A model generated the notes under the pieces. It searched no databases. It worked only from the letters and a program-made list of their open reading frames with translations, and was not told the DNA's origin. Below, one piece after another: positions 45,110 through 53,633 of a stretch of DNA of 64,000 nucleotides (its first letter is position 1; each line of letters starts with the position of its first letter). The stretch covers positions 310,001 to 374,000 of the forward strand of contig NZ_JAQFIF010000004.1 of the NCBI RefSeq assembly GCF_029504395.1, read 5' to 3'. The position numbers and the translations under genes were made by a program. This stretch comes from Arthrobacter sp. ES3-54. GTDB taxonomy: Bacteria > Actinomycetota > Actinomycetes > Actinomycetales > Micrococcaceae.

Positions 45110-46837
45110 CTAGGAGAGTTCGCTCGCCGAGCGCTCGAGCTGCTCGAGCCAGGCCTGGCGTGCCTCGAGGGCCTCCCGGGCTGCCGCGATCTTGCGCTCG
45201 TCGCCGGCCTTCTCCGCCTTGGCCAGGTCTTCCTTGAGACCGGCAATGGCGGATTCGAGCTGGGTCAGGGCGCTGTTGGTGCGCGCCTTCGTCTCAGGGT
45301 TGGAGCGCTTCCAGTTTTCGTCCTCGGCCTGACGGACGGCGTCCTCCACCTTCCGCAGGCCAGCTTCGATGCGGCCCATGTCGGCGCGCGGAACCTTGCC
45401 GGCTTCTTCCCAGCGGTCCCGGATGGACTGCAGTGCCTTCTTGGCCGCTGAAAGGTCCTTAATCGGCAGGAGCTCGTTGGCCTCCACCAGGAGCGCTTCC
45501 TTCACCACCAGGTTCGCACCGTATTCCTGGTCGATCTCGTCGTTGGCTGCCTGCCGGTTGGTGAAGAAGACGTCCTGGGCGGCACGGAAGCGGGCCCACA
45601 GGGCGTCGTCGTCCTTGCGGCTGGCGCGCGGGGAAGCCTTCCATTCATCCATCAGGCGGCGGTACTCGCCGGCGGCAAAACCCCAGTCGGTTGAGGAGGA
45701 AAGGGCCTCGGCTTCGTTGATCAGCTTCTCTTTTGCTGCCTTGGCTGCCGAGTTGGTGCTGTCCAACTGGGAGAAGTAGGCGCGCCGGTGCCGGTCAAAC
45801 ACCGTGCGGGCGGCACGGAACCGCTTCCACAGCGCGTCCTCGTTGCTGCGGCCCAGCCGTACTCCACTCTTCTGTGCAGTCTTCCAGCTCTCGAACAGTT
45901 CGTTCATCCGCGCGCTGGAGGTCTTCCACTGGATCTGCGCGGGATCGTGACCGGCGATTTCCTCGGCTTCGGCCACTATGGCCTCGCGGGCGGCAAGCTC
46001 GGCGGCGCGAACGGCGTCGTGCTCGGCCTTCTCGGCCTTTTCGAGCTCGCCGATCTGTGTCACCAGCGCGTCCAGCCGAGCCTCGGCGGAGCGGAAGTCG
46101 CCCACCATGTTCCGCTCGGCGAGCTGCTCGCGTAGGTGCGTGACGGTCTTCTGCATGTCCGCAGTGGGGGCCTTGGAGCTCACGCGCTGTTCCAGCAGGA
46201 CGATCTGGGCCACGACGTCGTCGAACTTCCGGGCAAAGTAGCCCAGGGCCTCGTCGGCGCTGACTCCCGGGTACTGCCCGACGGGGTATTCCGTGCCGTC
46301 AACGGTCAGGAAGACATGGCCGTCGCCTTCAACACGGCCCCAGCGGGCTGCTTCCGCCAGTGAGGCTGCGGAGGACACTGCCACCGGTGCGGGAGCCGGG
46401 GCGGCCGGAGACGGCTTGGCCTTCGGCCGGGCAGCAAACGCTGCCGGGCTCGGCGCGGGACGCGCGGCCGGCGAGGGGGCCGGGGCCGGAGCAGCAGTGG
46501 CCTCGGCTTTAGCAACAGGCTCGGCGGCCGGTTCGGCTGGCGTCTCCGCCGACGGTGCCGCGGCGGGCTCCGCCGCTGCTGCCTCGGTGGGCGCTGCGGG
46601 TTCCGCTGCCTCGTTGGGCGTTGCAGGTTCCGCTGCCTCGTTGGGCGTTGCAGGTTCCGCTGCCTCGGTGGGCGCGACGGGTTCGGCGTCGTCTGCAGCG
46701 GCTGGGGCTGCGGTTGCCGCAGTCTCGCCGGCAGCGTCTACTGCAGCGCCTGCACTCTCGGCAGGGGTTGCCTCGGCTTCGGTCTCGTTGGCAGCTGCTG
46801 TTGCCAATGTTTCGTCGGATTTCTGACTGTCTGTCAC
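45110..46837 (-). CDS. DUF349 protein with Ala/Glu/Pro-rich N-terminus
   Basis: The product is 575 residues from GTG 46835-46837. Residues 1-160 are low-complexity Ala, Pro, Glu and Thr, including a perfect nine-residue repeat (EAAEPATPN). From residue 170 the protein consists of repeated DUF349 helical units, with segments such as LWKRFRAARTVFDRHRRAYFSQLD, DALWARFRAAQDVFFTNRQ and SIRDRWEEAGKVPRADM, followed by a coiled-coil C-terminus. It is cytoplasmic and of unknown function. It lies divergent-adjacent to the cyclophilin gene only in coordinate terms: both are leftward and separated by 61 bases. Confidence 0.88.
   Translation of the reverse strand: MTDSQKSDETLATAAANETEAEATPAESAGAAVDAAGETAATAAPAAADDAEPVAPTEAAEPATPNEAAEPATPNEAAEPAAPTEAAAAEPAAAPSAETPAEPAAEPVAKAEATAAPAPAPSPAARPAPSPAAFAARPKAKPSPAAPAPAPVAVSSAASLAEAARWGRVEGDGHVFLTVDGTEYPVGQYPGVSADEALGYFARKFDDVVAQIVLLEQRVSSKAPTADMQKTVTHLREQLAERNMVGDFRSAEARLDALVTQIGELEKAEKAEHDAVRAAELAAREAIVAEAEEIAGHDPAQIQWKTSSARMNELFESWKTAQKSGVRLGRSNEDALWKRFRAARTVFDRHRRAYFSQLDSTNSAAKAAKEKLINEAEALSSSTDWGFAAGEYRRLMDEWKASPRASRKDDDALWARFRAAQDVFFTNRQAANDEIDQEYGANLVVKEALLVEANELLPIKDLSAAKKALQSIRDRWEEAGKVPRADMGRIEAGLRKVEDAVRQAEDENWKRSNPETKARTNSALTQLESAIAGLKEDLAKAEKAGDERKIAAAREALEARQAWLEQLERSASELS
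46599..46679. repeat. 27-bp tandem repeat inside the DUF349 gene
   Basis: Three consecutive 27-base units start at 46599, 46626 and 46653. The first two are identical and the third diverges toward its end. On the coding strand each unit adds nine residues of the EAAEPATPN type to the disordered N-terminus. Copy number could vary by slippage. Confidence 0.85.
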
Positions 46838-46898
46838 CGCTAGAAGTCTTTCGCTTGGAGGGAAATACCGGGACCACGGCCTTCAGGGCCGCAGCTGG

Positions 46899-47705
46899 TT
46901 ACTTCAGTGAGAACGAGTCTATCGTGACTGGTTCCGCAGGTGCGCCGTCGGTGGCGTTAGCGCCGGGCTTCAGTCCGGCGGCGGCAATCCCGCCCACCAC
47001 GTCGAGCCCCGAGGTCACCTTGCCCACCACCGTGTAGCCGCCGGCGGCGTCCGCCGGAATGACGGTGTCCTTGTACACAATGAAGAACTGGGTGCCGTTG
47101 CTGTTGGCGTTCCCGCTGGTCCGGGCCACGGCGATTGTTCCGGCGGGGTATTTGTTGTCCTGCGGGGTGTTTTCCAGCGGGCCCCACATGTAGCTCGGGT
47201 CGCTGCTGCCGTCTCCGGCCTTGGAACCGCACTGCAGGACGCCAAAGTTCTCCGCCGTGGTCAGCCGGTGGCAGCTGAGGCCCTTGTAGAAGTTTTGGTC
47301 GGCGAGGGATTTGAAAACCGCCGCCGCCTGCGGGGCCTTGGCGCCATCGAGCTCGACGCCGAGCGCTCCGCGGTTCAGCTTGAGCTCGCCCGTGAAGGTC
47401 TTGCCTGCGGCGGTTTCCGGCTTGGGGATGTTCGCGGCATTGGTGGGGGCAGCTGTCGGTGTGGCCGACGCTGACGGGCTCTGGAGCCCCTCCTGCACGG
47501 CCGCGAACTCTTCCTCGGTGGGGTTGGACGCGAAGACGGTGAGCTGCAGGACCAGGGCCAGGCCGATCGCCGCTGTGCCGACGCTGATGGCCAGCACGTT
47601 GTCGCGCTTGCGGCGCTTGTCCTGGTCCCGGCGCAGGCCGCGCCTGGCCTCCATCTGCTGGACGCGCCGCTTCGCCTCGCGTGCGCTGCGTGAACTGGCC
47701 GCCAA
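46899..47705 (-). CDS. Membrane-anchored cyclophilin-type peptidylprolyl isomerase
   Basis: The product is 268 residues. TTG 47703-47705 is chosen because AGGAGG lies 4 bases before it; the longer open frame upstream lacks coding character. A basic cytoplasmic N-terminus (REAKRRVQQMEARRGLRRDQDKRRKR) precedes one span (VLAISVGTAAIGLALVLQLTVFAS), then an outer-face cyclophilin domain with FYKGLSCHRLTT, GTIAVARTSGNANSNGTQFFIVY and VVGKVTSGLDVVGGI. It probably folds exported proteins. Confidence 0.88.
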   Translation of the reverse strand: MAASSRSAREAKRRVQQMEARRGLRRDQDKRRKRDNVLAISVGTAAIGLALVLQLTVFASNPTEEEFAAVQEGLQSPSASATPTAAPTNAANIPKPETAAGKTFTGELKLNRGALGVELDGAKAPQAAAVFKSLADQNFYKGLSCHRLTTAENFGVLQCGSKAGDGSSDPSYMWGPLENTPQDNKYPAGTIAVARTSGNANSNGTQFFIVYKDTVIPADAAGGYTVVGKVTSGLDVVGGIAAAGLKPGANATDGAPAEPVTIDSFSLK

Positions 47706-47824
47706 AGGTCCTCCTGGTTGTAGGGCCGCTACCGTGCCGGGCCGTTGGCGCCGTCGCGGTAGCAGCAGCAAGCTGCCGGCAGCCCCGCCGGGGCCGGCTC
47801 CGTTGGAAGAAGCGGGCGCCGAAC

Positions 47825-47855
47825 GCATAAACTGACTGCCGCACACAGTTTATGC
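47825..47855. promoter_or_regulatory. Perfect 10-bp inverted repeat between the PPIase and hisS genes
   Basis: GCATAAACTG (47825-47834) and CAGTTTATGC (47846-47855) are perfect reverse complements around 11 bases. The element lies in the divergent promoter region, about 120 bases before the PPIase start and 128 before hisS, in an AT-richer patch. It looks like an operator for a dimeric regulator. Confidence 0.5.
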
Positions 47856-47926
47856 ACGACTGGCCGGTCTGCCGCTTATCTTCGTTACGTTTCGACAGAT
47901 GAATGCCGCGTGAGGACCGAGCCCGA

Positions 47927-47964
47927 AGATACTGCAGTAGCAACGAGATACCGCAGTGGTAACC
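47927..47964 (+). repeat. 19-bp imperfect tandem repeat in the hisS leader
   Basis: AGATACTGCAGTAGCAACG is followed immediately by AGATACCGCAGTGGTAACC (15 of 19 identical). It ends just before the hisS ribosome site AGAGGAG. It may arise from duplication or be a regulatory leader. Confidence 0.5.
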
Positions 47965-47982
47965 AGAGGAGAAAATTTCACC

Positions 47983-49323
47983 ATGGCACGCACAGCCTCC
48001 CTGTCAGGATTCCCCGAGTGGCTTCCCGAGGAGCGGCTGGTGGAACTCTATGTGCTGGACACGCTGCGCCGGACGTTCGAGCTCCATGGTTTCTCCTCGA
48101 TCGAGACCCGCGCCGTGGAAACGGTGGGGCAGTTGCTGCGCAAGGGCGAAATCGATAAAGAGGTCTACGGCCTCAGCCGGCTCCAGGACGATGAGGACAC
48201 TGCGGCCAAGTTCGATCCCCACGCCCTGGCACTGCACTTCGACCTCACCGTGCCCTTCGCCCGGTACGTCGTGGAAAACGCCGGCTACCTGGCCTTCCCG
48301 TTCCGCCGCTACCAGATCCAGAAGGTCTGGCGCGGCGAACGTCCCCAGGAGGGGCGGGCCCGGGAGTTCACCCAGGCGGACATCGACGTCGTAGGCGACG
48401 GCGAGCTGCCGTTCCGCTACGACGTTGAAATCGCGCTCGTGATCGCGGAGGCGCTCAATGCGCTGCCCATCCCCGATTTCCTGCTGCGGATCAACAACCG
48501 CAAACTGGCCGAGGGCTTCTACACCGGGATCGGACTCACAGACACCGCGGGCGTTCTCCGCAGCATCGACAAACTCGAGAAGGTCGGGCCTGCGAAGGTG
48601 GCCGAGTTGCTCAAGGAGGAACTCGGCGCCACTGACGATCAGGCGCAGGCCGCCCTGAAGCTCGCCAGCATTCGTACCCAGGACACGTCCTTCGTGGAGC
48701 AGGTCCGGGCGCTGGGCGTCACCAATGAGCTGCTGGAGGAAGGCCTGAACGAGCTGGAGCAGGTCATTGCGGCGGCCGTCCAGCACGCCCCGGGACGAGT
48801 GGTAGCCGATCTCAGCATCGCCCGCGGCCTCGACTATTACACGGGCACCGTGGTGGAAACCGTTCTGGTGGGGCACGAGCAGCTGGGCTCTATCTGCTCT
48901 GGCGGCCGCTACGACGCGCTGGCAAGCAAGGGCAACCGCAAATTCCCCGGCGTCGGACTCTCAATCGGTGTGACGCGCCTGGTGTCACGGATCCTGAGCC
49001 AGGACCTGGCCAAGGCCACGCGCTCCGTGCCGACCGCCGTGCTGGTGACGCTCAACAACGACGACAGCTGGGGTGCGGCGCAGGATGTCGCGGCGCAGCT
49101 GCGCGGTCGGGGCATCGCCACGGAGGTCGCCGCGAAGGCCGAGAAGTTCGGCAAGCAGATCAAGTTCGCCGACCGTCGCGGCATTCCGTTTGTCTGGTTC
49201 ACCGACGACGACGGCAAGCACCAGGTCAAGGACATCCGCACGGGCGAGCAGTACGACGCCGACCCGGATGCGTGGATGCCCTCCGAGGAGGACCTGCACG
49301 TGCGCGTAACCGCCGCGCGCTAG
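47983..49323 (+). CDS. hisS: Histidyl-tRNA synthetase
   Basis: The product is 446 residues from ATG 47983, with AGAGGAG upstream; the in-frame start at 47956 lacks a ribosome site. Class II motifs are present: LHFDLTVPFARYV (motif 2 region), QKVWRGERPQEGRAREFTQADIDVVG, the histidine loop ARGLDYYTGTVVE and motif 3 GGRYDALASKGNRKFPGVGLSIGVTRL, then an anticodon-binding domain (AVLVTLNNDDSWGAAQDVAAQLRGRGI). It charges tRNA-His. Its stop overlaps the convergent permease stop. Confidence 0.95.
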   Translation: MARTASLSGFPEWLPEERLVELYVLDTLRRTFELHGFSSIETRAVETVGQLLRKGEIDKEVYGLSRLQDDEDTAAKFDPHALALHFDLTVPFARYVVENAGYLAFPFRRYQIQKVWRGERPQEGRAREFTQADIDVVGDGELPFRYDVEIALVIAEALNALPIPDFLLRINNRKLAEGFYTGIGLTDTAGVLRSIDKLEKVGPAKVAELLKEELGATDDQAQAALKLASIRTQDTSFVEQVRALGVTNELLEEGLNELEQVIAAAVQHAPGRVVADLSIARGLDYYTGTVVETVLVGHEQLGSICSGGRYDALASKGNRKFPGVGLSIGVTRLVSRILSQDLAKATRSVPTAVLVTLNNDDSWGAAQDVAAQLRGRGIATEVAAKAEKFGKQIKFADRRGIPFVWFTDDDGKHQVKDIRTGEQYDADPDAWMPSEEDLHVRVTAAR

Positions 49324-50693
49324 CTATTCGGGGGAGTCCTGGTTGTTCGGGGAGGCCTGGTGTTTTCTCGGGTCCTGCGCACCCGCACGACGAGGAACCG
49401 CCCGGCCACCCCGGCGGCCAGCACCGCCGCCATGACCAGCATGGAGGCCGGCGGCAGGGTGACGGCCAGGACCAGGCAGCCGAGGAAGCCCAGCACATGG
49501 AGCCAGCGCGGCGCATGCCAGGGGCGTCCGGAAAGGGTGAAGGCCGCGGCGTTGGTCACGGCGTAATAGATCAGCACCCCGAAGCTGGAAAATCCGACCA
49601 CGGTCATCACGTCGGTGCTCAGCAGCAGGACGACGACGGCGGCGGCGACGGCCAGTTCCGCGACCACCGGGACGGTGTGGGTGCCGCCAAGCCTCGCCAG
49701 CGGGGCGGGCAGGTCACGTTCCCGGGCCATCGCCAGGGTGGTCCTGCCGACCCCGGTGATCAGGGCCAGCAGCGCGCCAAGGCAGCCGGCCGCCGCCCCG
49801 GCCTGGACGAAAGGAACACCGGCGCTGAGCTGCGAGACCGCCACCGCGTCCAGCAGCGGCGCCGTCGAACCCGCCAACTGCTGAGGCGGCAGGTGCCACT
49901 GCAGGAGGGCGGCCAGGCAAAAGTAGATCACGAAGGCGCCGGCCAGCGCGGCCAGAATGGCCCGCGGGATGGTGCGCGCGGGGTCCTTGACCTCCTCACC
50001 CAGGGTGGCGATCCGCGCATAGCCCGCGAAGGCGAAGAACATCAGCCCGGCCGCGGAAAGGACGCCCCAGCCGCCGGCGGGCGCAGCAGGGTAAGCCGGC
50101 GCCGCCGACACCGCGGGGGCGCCCTCCGGGTGCGGACCCAGCAGCGACGCCACGGCGACGAAGACGAGAGTGGCCAGCACCACGGCCAGCAGGACCCTGG
50201 TCAGCAGCGCGGTCCGGGTGATCCCGAGGAGGTTAACCCCTGTGAGAACCACGACGGCGGCCACCGCCAGCGGCGTGGCGTAGGCCGGCGCGACGTAGTG
50301 CCCGAACGTCAGCGCCATTGCCGCGCAGGACGCAGTTTTGCCCGTAACGAATCCCCAGCCCGCTATGAAGCCGGGCCACTCGCCGAGCTGCCGGCGCCCA
50401 TAGACATAAGTACCGCCGCTGGCAGGGTATTTGGCCGCCAGTTGCGCCGACGCGACGGCGTTGCAGTAGGCGATGACGCCGGCGACAGCCACGGCGAGGG
50501 TCAGCAGCTGCCCGGCTAGGGCGGCGGCGGGGGAGAACACGACGAACACGCCGGCGCCGAGCATGGAACCCAGGCCGATTGCTGTGGAATCGAACACGCC
50601 GAGCCGGCGCTGCAGCCGCTGGTGCGGCTGCTGCGGGGCTGACCGGTCACCGGGCTGGTCACCGGGCTGGGTTCCGTTGTGCCGGGTTGCCAT
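49320..50693 (-). CDS. APC-family amino-acid permease
   Basis: The product is 457 residues from ATG 50691-50693. About twelve membrane spans are present, with the APC signature GLGSMLGAGVFVVFSPAAALAG in span 1, YPASGGTYVYGRRQLGEWPGFIAGWG, and the span 6 segment MFFAFAGYARIATLGEEVKDPARTIPRAI. It likely imports or exchanges amino acids or polyamines; the substrate cannot be told. A disordered Gln/Pro-rich N-terminus precedes span 1 and a basic tail follows span 12. It is divergent from aspS. Confidence 0.88.
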   Translation of the reverse strand: MATRHNGTQPGDQPGDRSAPQQPHQRLQRRLGVFDSTAIGLGSMLGAGVFVVFSPAAALAGQLLTLAVAVAGVIAYCNAVASAQLAAKYPASGGTYVYGRRQLGEWPGFIAGWGFVTGKTASCAAMALTFGHYVAPAYATPLAVAAVVVLTGVNLLGITRTALLTRVLLAVVLATLVFVAVASLLGPHPEGAPAVSAAPAYPAAPAGGWGVLSAAGLMFFAFAGYARIATLGEEVKDPARTIPRAILAALAGAFVIYFCLAALLQWHLPPQQLAGSTAPLLDAVAVSQLSAGVPFVQAGAAAGCLGALLALITGVGRTTLAMARERDLPAPLARLGGTHTVPVVAELAVAAAVVVLLLSTDVMTVVGFSSFGVLIYYAVTNAAAFTLSGRPWHAPRWLHVLGFLGCLVLAVTLPPASMLVMAAVLAAGVAGRFLVVRVRRTRENTRPPRTTRTPPNS

Positions 50694-50806
50694 GGCGGGA
50701 GGGGCCTTTCCAACGGGTAAACTCGAACGGGATCGTTCCTGAAGCGATCCTATTGAACTTCTCTTTTTTTGAATGTCACTTTTGATTTTCCGCTGAAAGG
50801 AATGCT

Positions 50807-52597
50807 GTGCTGCGCACACATGACCTCGGATCGCTTCGCTCCGAGCACATTGGACAAACCGTAACCCTCGCCGGCTGGGTCGGCCGGCGTCGTGACCACG
50901 GTGGTGTCGCATTCGTTGACCTGCGCGACGCGTCCGGCGTCGCCCAGGTTGTGGTCCGCGAAGAAGAAGTCTTCCACGGCCTGCGCAACGAGTACGTGCT
51001 GCAGATTGTCGGCACGGTCTCCCAGCGCCCCGCGGGCAACGAGAACCCGGCGCTTCCCACCGGTGAGATCGAGGTCATGGCCGAGAAGGTCACCATCCTC
51101 AACACCTCCGATCCGCTGCCGTTCCAGATCGACGAGCACGTTGAGGTGGGCGAGGAAGCGCGTCTGAAGCACCGTTACCTGGACCTGCGCCGCCCCGGCC
51201 CCGCCCGCAACCTGCGCCTGCGTTCGGAAGCCAACCGCGTTGCCCGCGAGATGCTCCACCAGGACGGCTATGTGGAGATCGAAACCCCCACGCTGACACG
51301 TTCGACGCCGGAAGGCGCCCGCGACTTTGTGGTCCCCGCACGCCTCGCGCCCGGTTCTTGGTACGCGCTGCCGCAGTCCCCGCAGCTGTTCAAGCAGCTC
51401 CTGCAGGTGGGCGGCTTCGAAAAGTACTACCAGATTGCGCGCTGCTACCGCGATGAAGACTTCCGTGCGGACCGCCAGCCGGAATTCACGCAGCTGGACA
51501 TCGAGGCCAGCTTCGTGGAGCAGGACGACATCATCAGCCTGGGCGAGAACATCGTCAAAGCACTGTGGAAGCTGATCGACGTCGAGATTCCGACGCCGAT
51601 CCAGCGCATCACTTACCACGACGCCATGGGCCGCTACGGCTCGGACAAGCCGGACCTGCGCTTCGGCCAGGAGCTCACCGAGCTGACCGAATTCTTCAAG
51701 GACACCAACTTCGGTGTCTTCAAGGCGCCCTACGTCGGTGCCGTCGTCATGCCCGGCGGCGCCTCCCAGGCCCGCCGAGCCCTCGACGCCTGGCAGGAAT
51801 GGGCCAAGCAGCGCGGCGCCAAGGGCCTGGCATACGTCCTGTACAAGGAAGACGGCGAGCTGGCCGGTCCTGTCGCCAAGAACCTCACCGACACCGAGCG
51901 TGCGGGCCTCGCCGACGCCGTCGGTGCCAAGCCCGGTGACTGCATCTTCTTCGCAGCTGGCGAGAAGACCCCGTCCCGTGCGCTTCTCGGCGCTGCCCGC
52001 GTGGAGATCGGCCACCGTACCGGTCTCATTAACCCGGCTGACTGGGCCTTCTGCTGGGTCGTGGACGCGCCGATGTTCGAACCGGCGGCCGCGGCGGTTG
52101 CCTCCGGCGACGTCGCCGTCGGCGCCGGGCAGTGGACCGCCGTGCACCACGCGTTCACCTCGCCCAAGCCCGAGTTCATGGACTCCTTTGACACGGATCC
52201 CGAGTCGGCACTGTCCTACGCCTACGACATCGTCTGCAACGGCAACGAGATCGGCGGCGGCTCGATCCGTATCCACGAGCGCGACGTCCAGGAACGCGTC
52301 TTCGAGCTCATGGGCCTGGACAAGGCAGACGCGCAGACCAAGTTTGGCTTCCTCCTGGAGGGCTTCAAGTTTGGCGCTCCTCCGCACGGCGGCATCGCGT
52401 TCGGCTGGGACCGGGTGGTTGCCCTGCTGGCTGGCGTGGATTCCATCCGCGACGTCATCGCGTTCCCGAAGTCCGGCGGCGGCTACGACCCCCTGACCCA
52501 GGCTCCCGCTCCCATCACGGCGCAGCAGCGCAAGGAAGCCGGCGTCGATTTCAAGCCGGAGGCCGCCAAGAAGAAGCCCGAGGACGGCAAGAACTAA
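50807..52597 (+). CDS. aspS: Aspartyl-tRNA synthetase
   Basis: The product is 596 residues from GTG 50807, behind AAAGGAA. The N-terminal OB-fold ([24 protein letters not shown]) binds the anticodon. Class II core motifs follow: [60 protein letters not shown], a bacterial GAD insertion, and motif 3 [19 protein letters not shown]. It may be non-discriminating if the genome uses GatCAB for Asn-tRNA; that cannot be decided here. A Lys-rich tail ends the protein. Confidence 0.96.
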   Translation: MLRTHDLGSLRSEHIGQTVTLAGWVGRRRDHGGVAFVDLRDASGVAQVVVREEEVFHGLRNEYVLQIVGTVSQRPAGNENPALPTGEIEVMAEKVTILNTSDPLPFQIDEHVEVGEEARLKHRYLDLRRPGPARNLRLRSEANRVAREMLHQDGYVEIETPTLTRSTPEGARDFVVPARLAPGSWYALPQSPQLFKQLLQVGGFEKYYQIARCYRDEDFRADRQPEFTQLDIEASFVEQDDIISLGENIVKALWKLIDVEIPTPIQRITYHDAMGRYGSDKPDLRFGQELTELTEFFKDTNFGVFKAPYVGAVVMPGGASQARRALDAWQEWAKQRGAKGLAYVLYKEDGELAGPVAKNLTDTERAGLADAVGAKPGDCIFFAAGEKTPSRALLGAARVEIGHRTGLINPADWAFCWVVDAPMFEPAAAAVASGDVAVGAGQWTAVHHAFTSPKPEFMDSFDTDPESALSYAYDIVCNGNEIGGGSIRIHERDVQERVFELMGLDKADAQTKFGFLLEGFKFGAPPHGGIAFGWDRVVALLAGVDSIRDVIAFPKSGGGYDPLTQAPAPITAQQRKEAGVDFKPEAAKKKPEDGKN

Positions 52598-52619
52598 GCC
52601 AGCAGCATCAGCATGAGCG

Positions 52620-52653
52620 GCAGGGGCTCCCCGGGCAACCGGAGAGCCCCTGC
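52620..52653 (+). terminator. aspS terminator
   Basis: GCAGGGGCTC and GAGCCCCTGC form a 10-bp perfect stem, extended by CCGG/CCGG with one mismatch on each side. It begins 23 bases after the aspS stop and is followed by TGCTTTCATAAT, giving a modest U-tract. Confidence 0.8.
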
Positions 52654-52698
52654 TGCTTTCATAATCGGCCGCATTCGTTCCGGATGGAGAGAACCTTG

Positions 52699-53613
52699 AT
52701 GGCACTGAACCCGCACCCCGCAACAGACGCCGAATCGAGCCCTGAAGGTAGTCCCGAAGCTAGTCCGGAAGCCTACTCCGAAACCATCCCGGGGCTGGAG
52801 CCGCTGATGGATGCTGCATGGCCGGCCGCGGAACGGGCGGAGTCCGGCGGCTGGGTGCTTCGGGCGGCCTCCGGCGTGACACAGCGGGCAAACTCGGTCT
52901 GGCCGCGGGATCTTGGCGGTGACGACCCGCACCGGCAGCTCGCCGCACTCCGGGAGGCGCGGCTTTGGTACCGGAAGCGCCGGCTTCCGCTGATCTTCCA
53001 AATCTTTGACGGCCCGCGCCAGGCGGCCTTGCAGGCGGTGCTCGATGACGAGGGATTCACCCGGCAGTCCGAAACCCTGGTCCTGGTCCGTCGGTCTGGG
53101 GCGGAGCCCTGGGCAGATTCCAGCGCAGATTCCAGGGCTAATTCCGGCGGCTCGGACCCCGCCGTGGAAATCTCCTCCGAGCCGTCGGCGGAGTGGCTGG
53201 ACCTGTGGTGGAGCGTCGACGGCCGCGGGGGAACCGACGAGCTCGCCGTGGCGCGCCGCATCCTGGCCGGGTGCCCGGCCCTTTACGCCCTGGTGCGGGA
53301 CGACGGCGGTACGCCCGCCGCCGTCGCGCGGCTCGCATTGCCCAGCACCGGGCCCGCAGGACCAACCGGGCCCACGTGGGGTGGCCTGTACTGCATGGCC
53401 ACGCGTCCGGATGCGCGGCGGCTGGGCCATGGCGGCCGGATAATCCGGGCACTGCTGCGTGAGGGCGGGGCTCGCGGCGTGGCCGGGTACTGGCTTTTGG
53501 TGATGGCATCCAACGCCGGTGCCCGGAGCCTGTACGCCCACGCCGGTTTCCGCGAAGCCGGCCGGTACCTCTACCGGCAGGAAAGACCGAAGCGGCACCT
53601 GACCGGCTGCTAG
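52699..53613 (+). CDS. GNAT-family N-acetyltransferase with repetitive N-terminus
   Basis: The product is 304 residues from ATG 52699, with GGAGAG 5 bases upstream. A disordered leader containing Ser-Pro-Glu repeats (SSPEGSPEASPEAYSE) precedes an N-terminal domain and a C-terminal GNAT core with YCMATRPDARRLGHGGRIIRALLREG and NAGARSLYAHAGFREAGRYLYR. A second Ser/Ala/Asp repeat (ADSSADSRANSGGSD) links the domains. Substrate unknown. It is convergent with the glycan operon, with a 20-base gap. Confidence 0.8.
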   Translation: MALNPHPATDAESSPEGSPEASPEAYSETIPGLEPLMDAAWPAAERAESGGWVLRAASGVTQRANSVWPRDLGGDDPHRQLAALREARLWYRKRRLPLIFQIFDGPRQAALQAVLDDEGFTRQSETLVLVRRSGAEPWADSSADSRANSGGSDPAVEISSEPSAEWLDLWWSVDGRGGTDELAVARRILAGCPALYALVRDDGGTPAAVARLALPSTGPAGPTGPTWGGLYCMATRPDARRLGHGGRIIRALLREGGARGVAGYWLLVMASNAGARSLYAHAGFREAGRYLYRQERPKRHLTGC

Positions 53614-53633
53614 CCCGGGCCGTCCGGCAGGCG

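Noticed and set aside
46599..46679. CRISPR-like array suspected from direct repeats
   Set aside because: The repeats are contiguous 27-base units without spacers, lie within a coding frame, and no cas gene is present.
46293..46826. 177-codon Ala/Gly-rich plus-strand frame
   Set aside because: It is antisense to the repetitive N-terminus of the DUF349 protein and its composition follows from that repeat.
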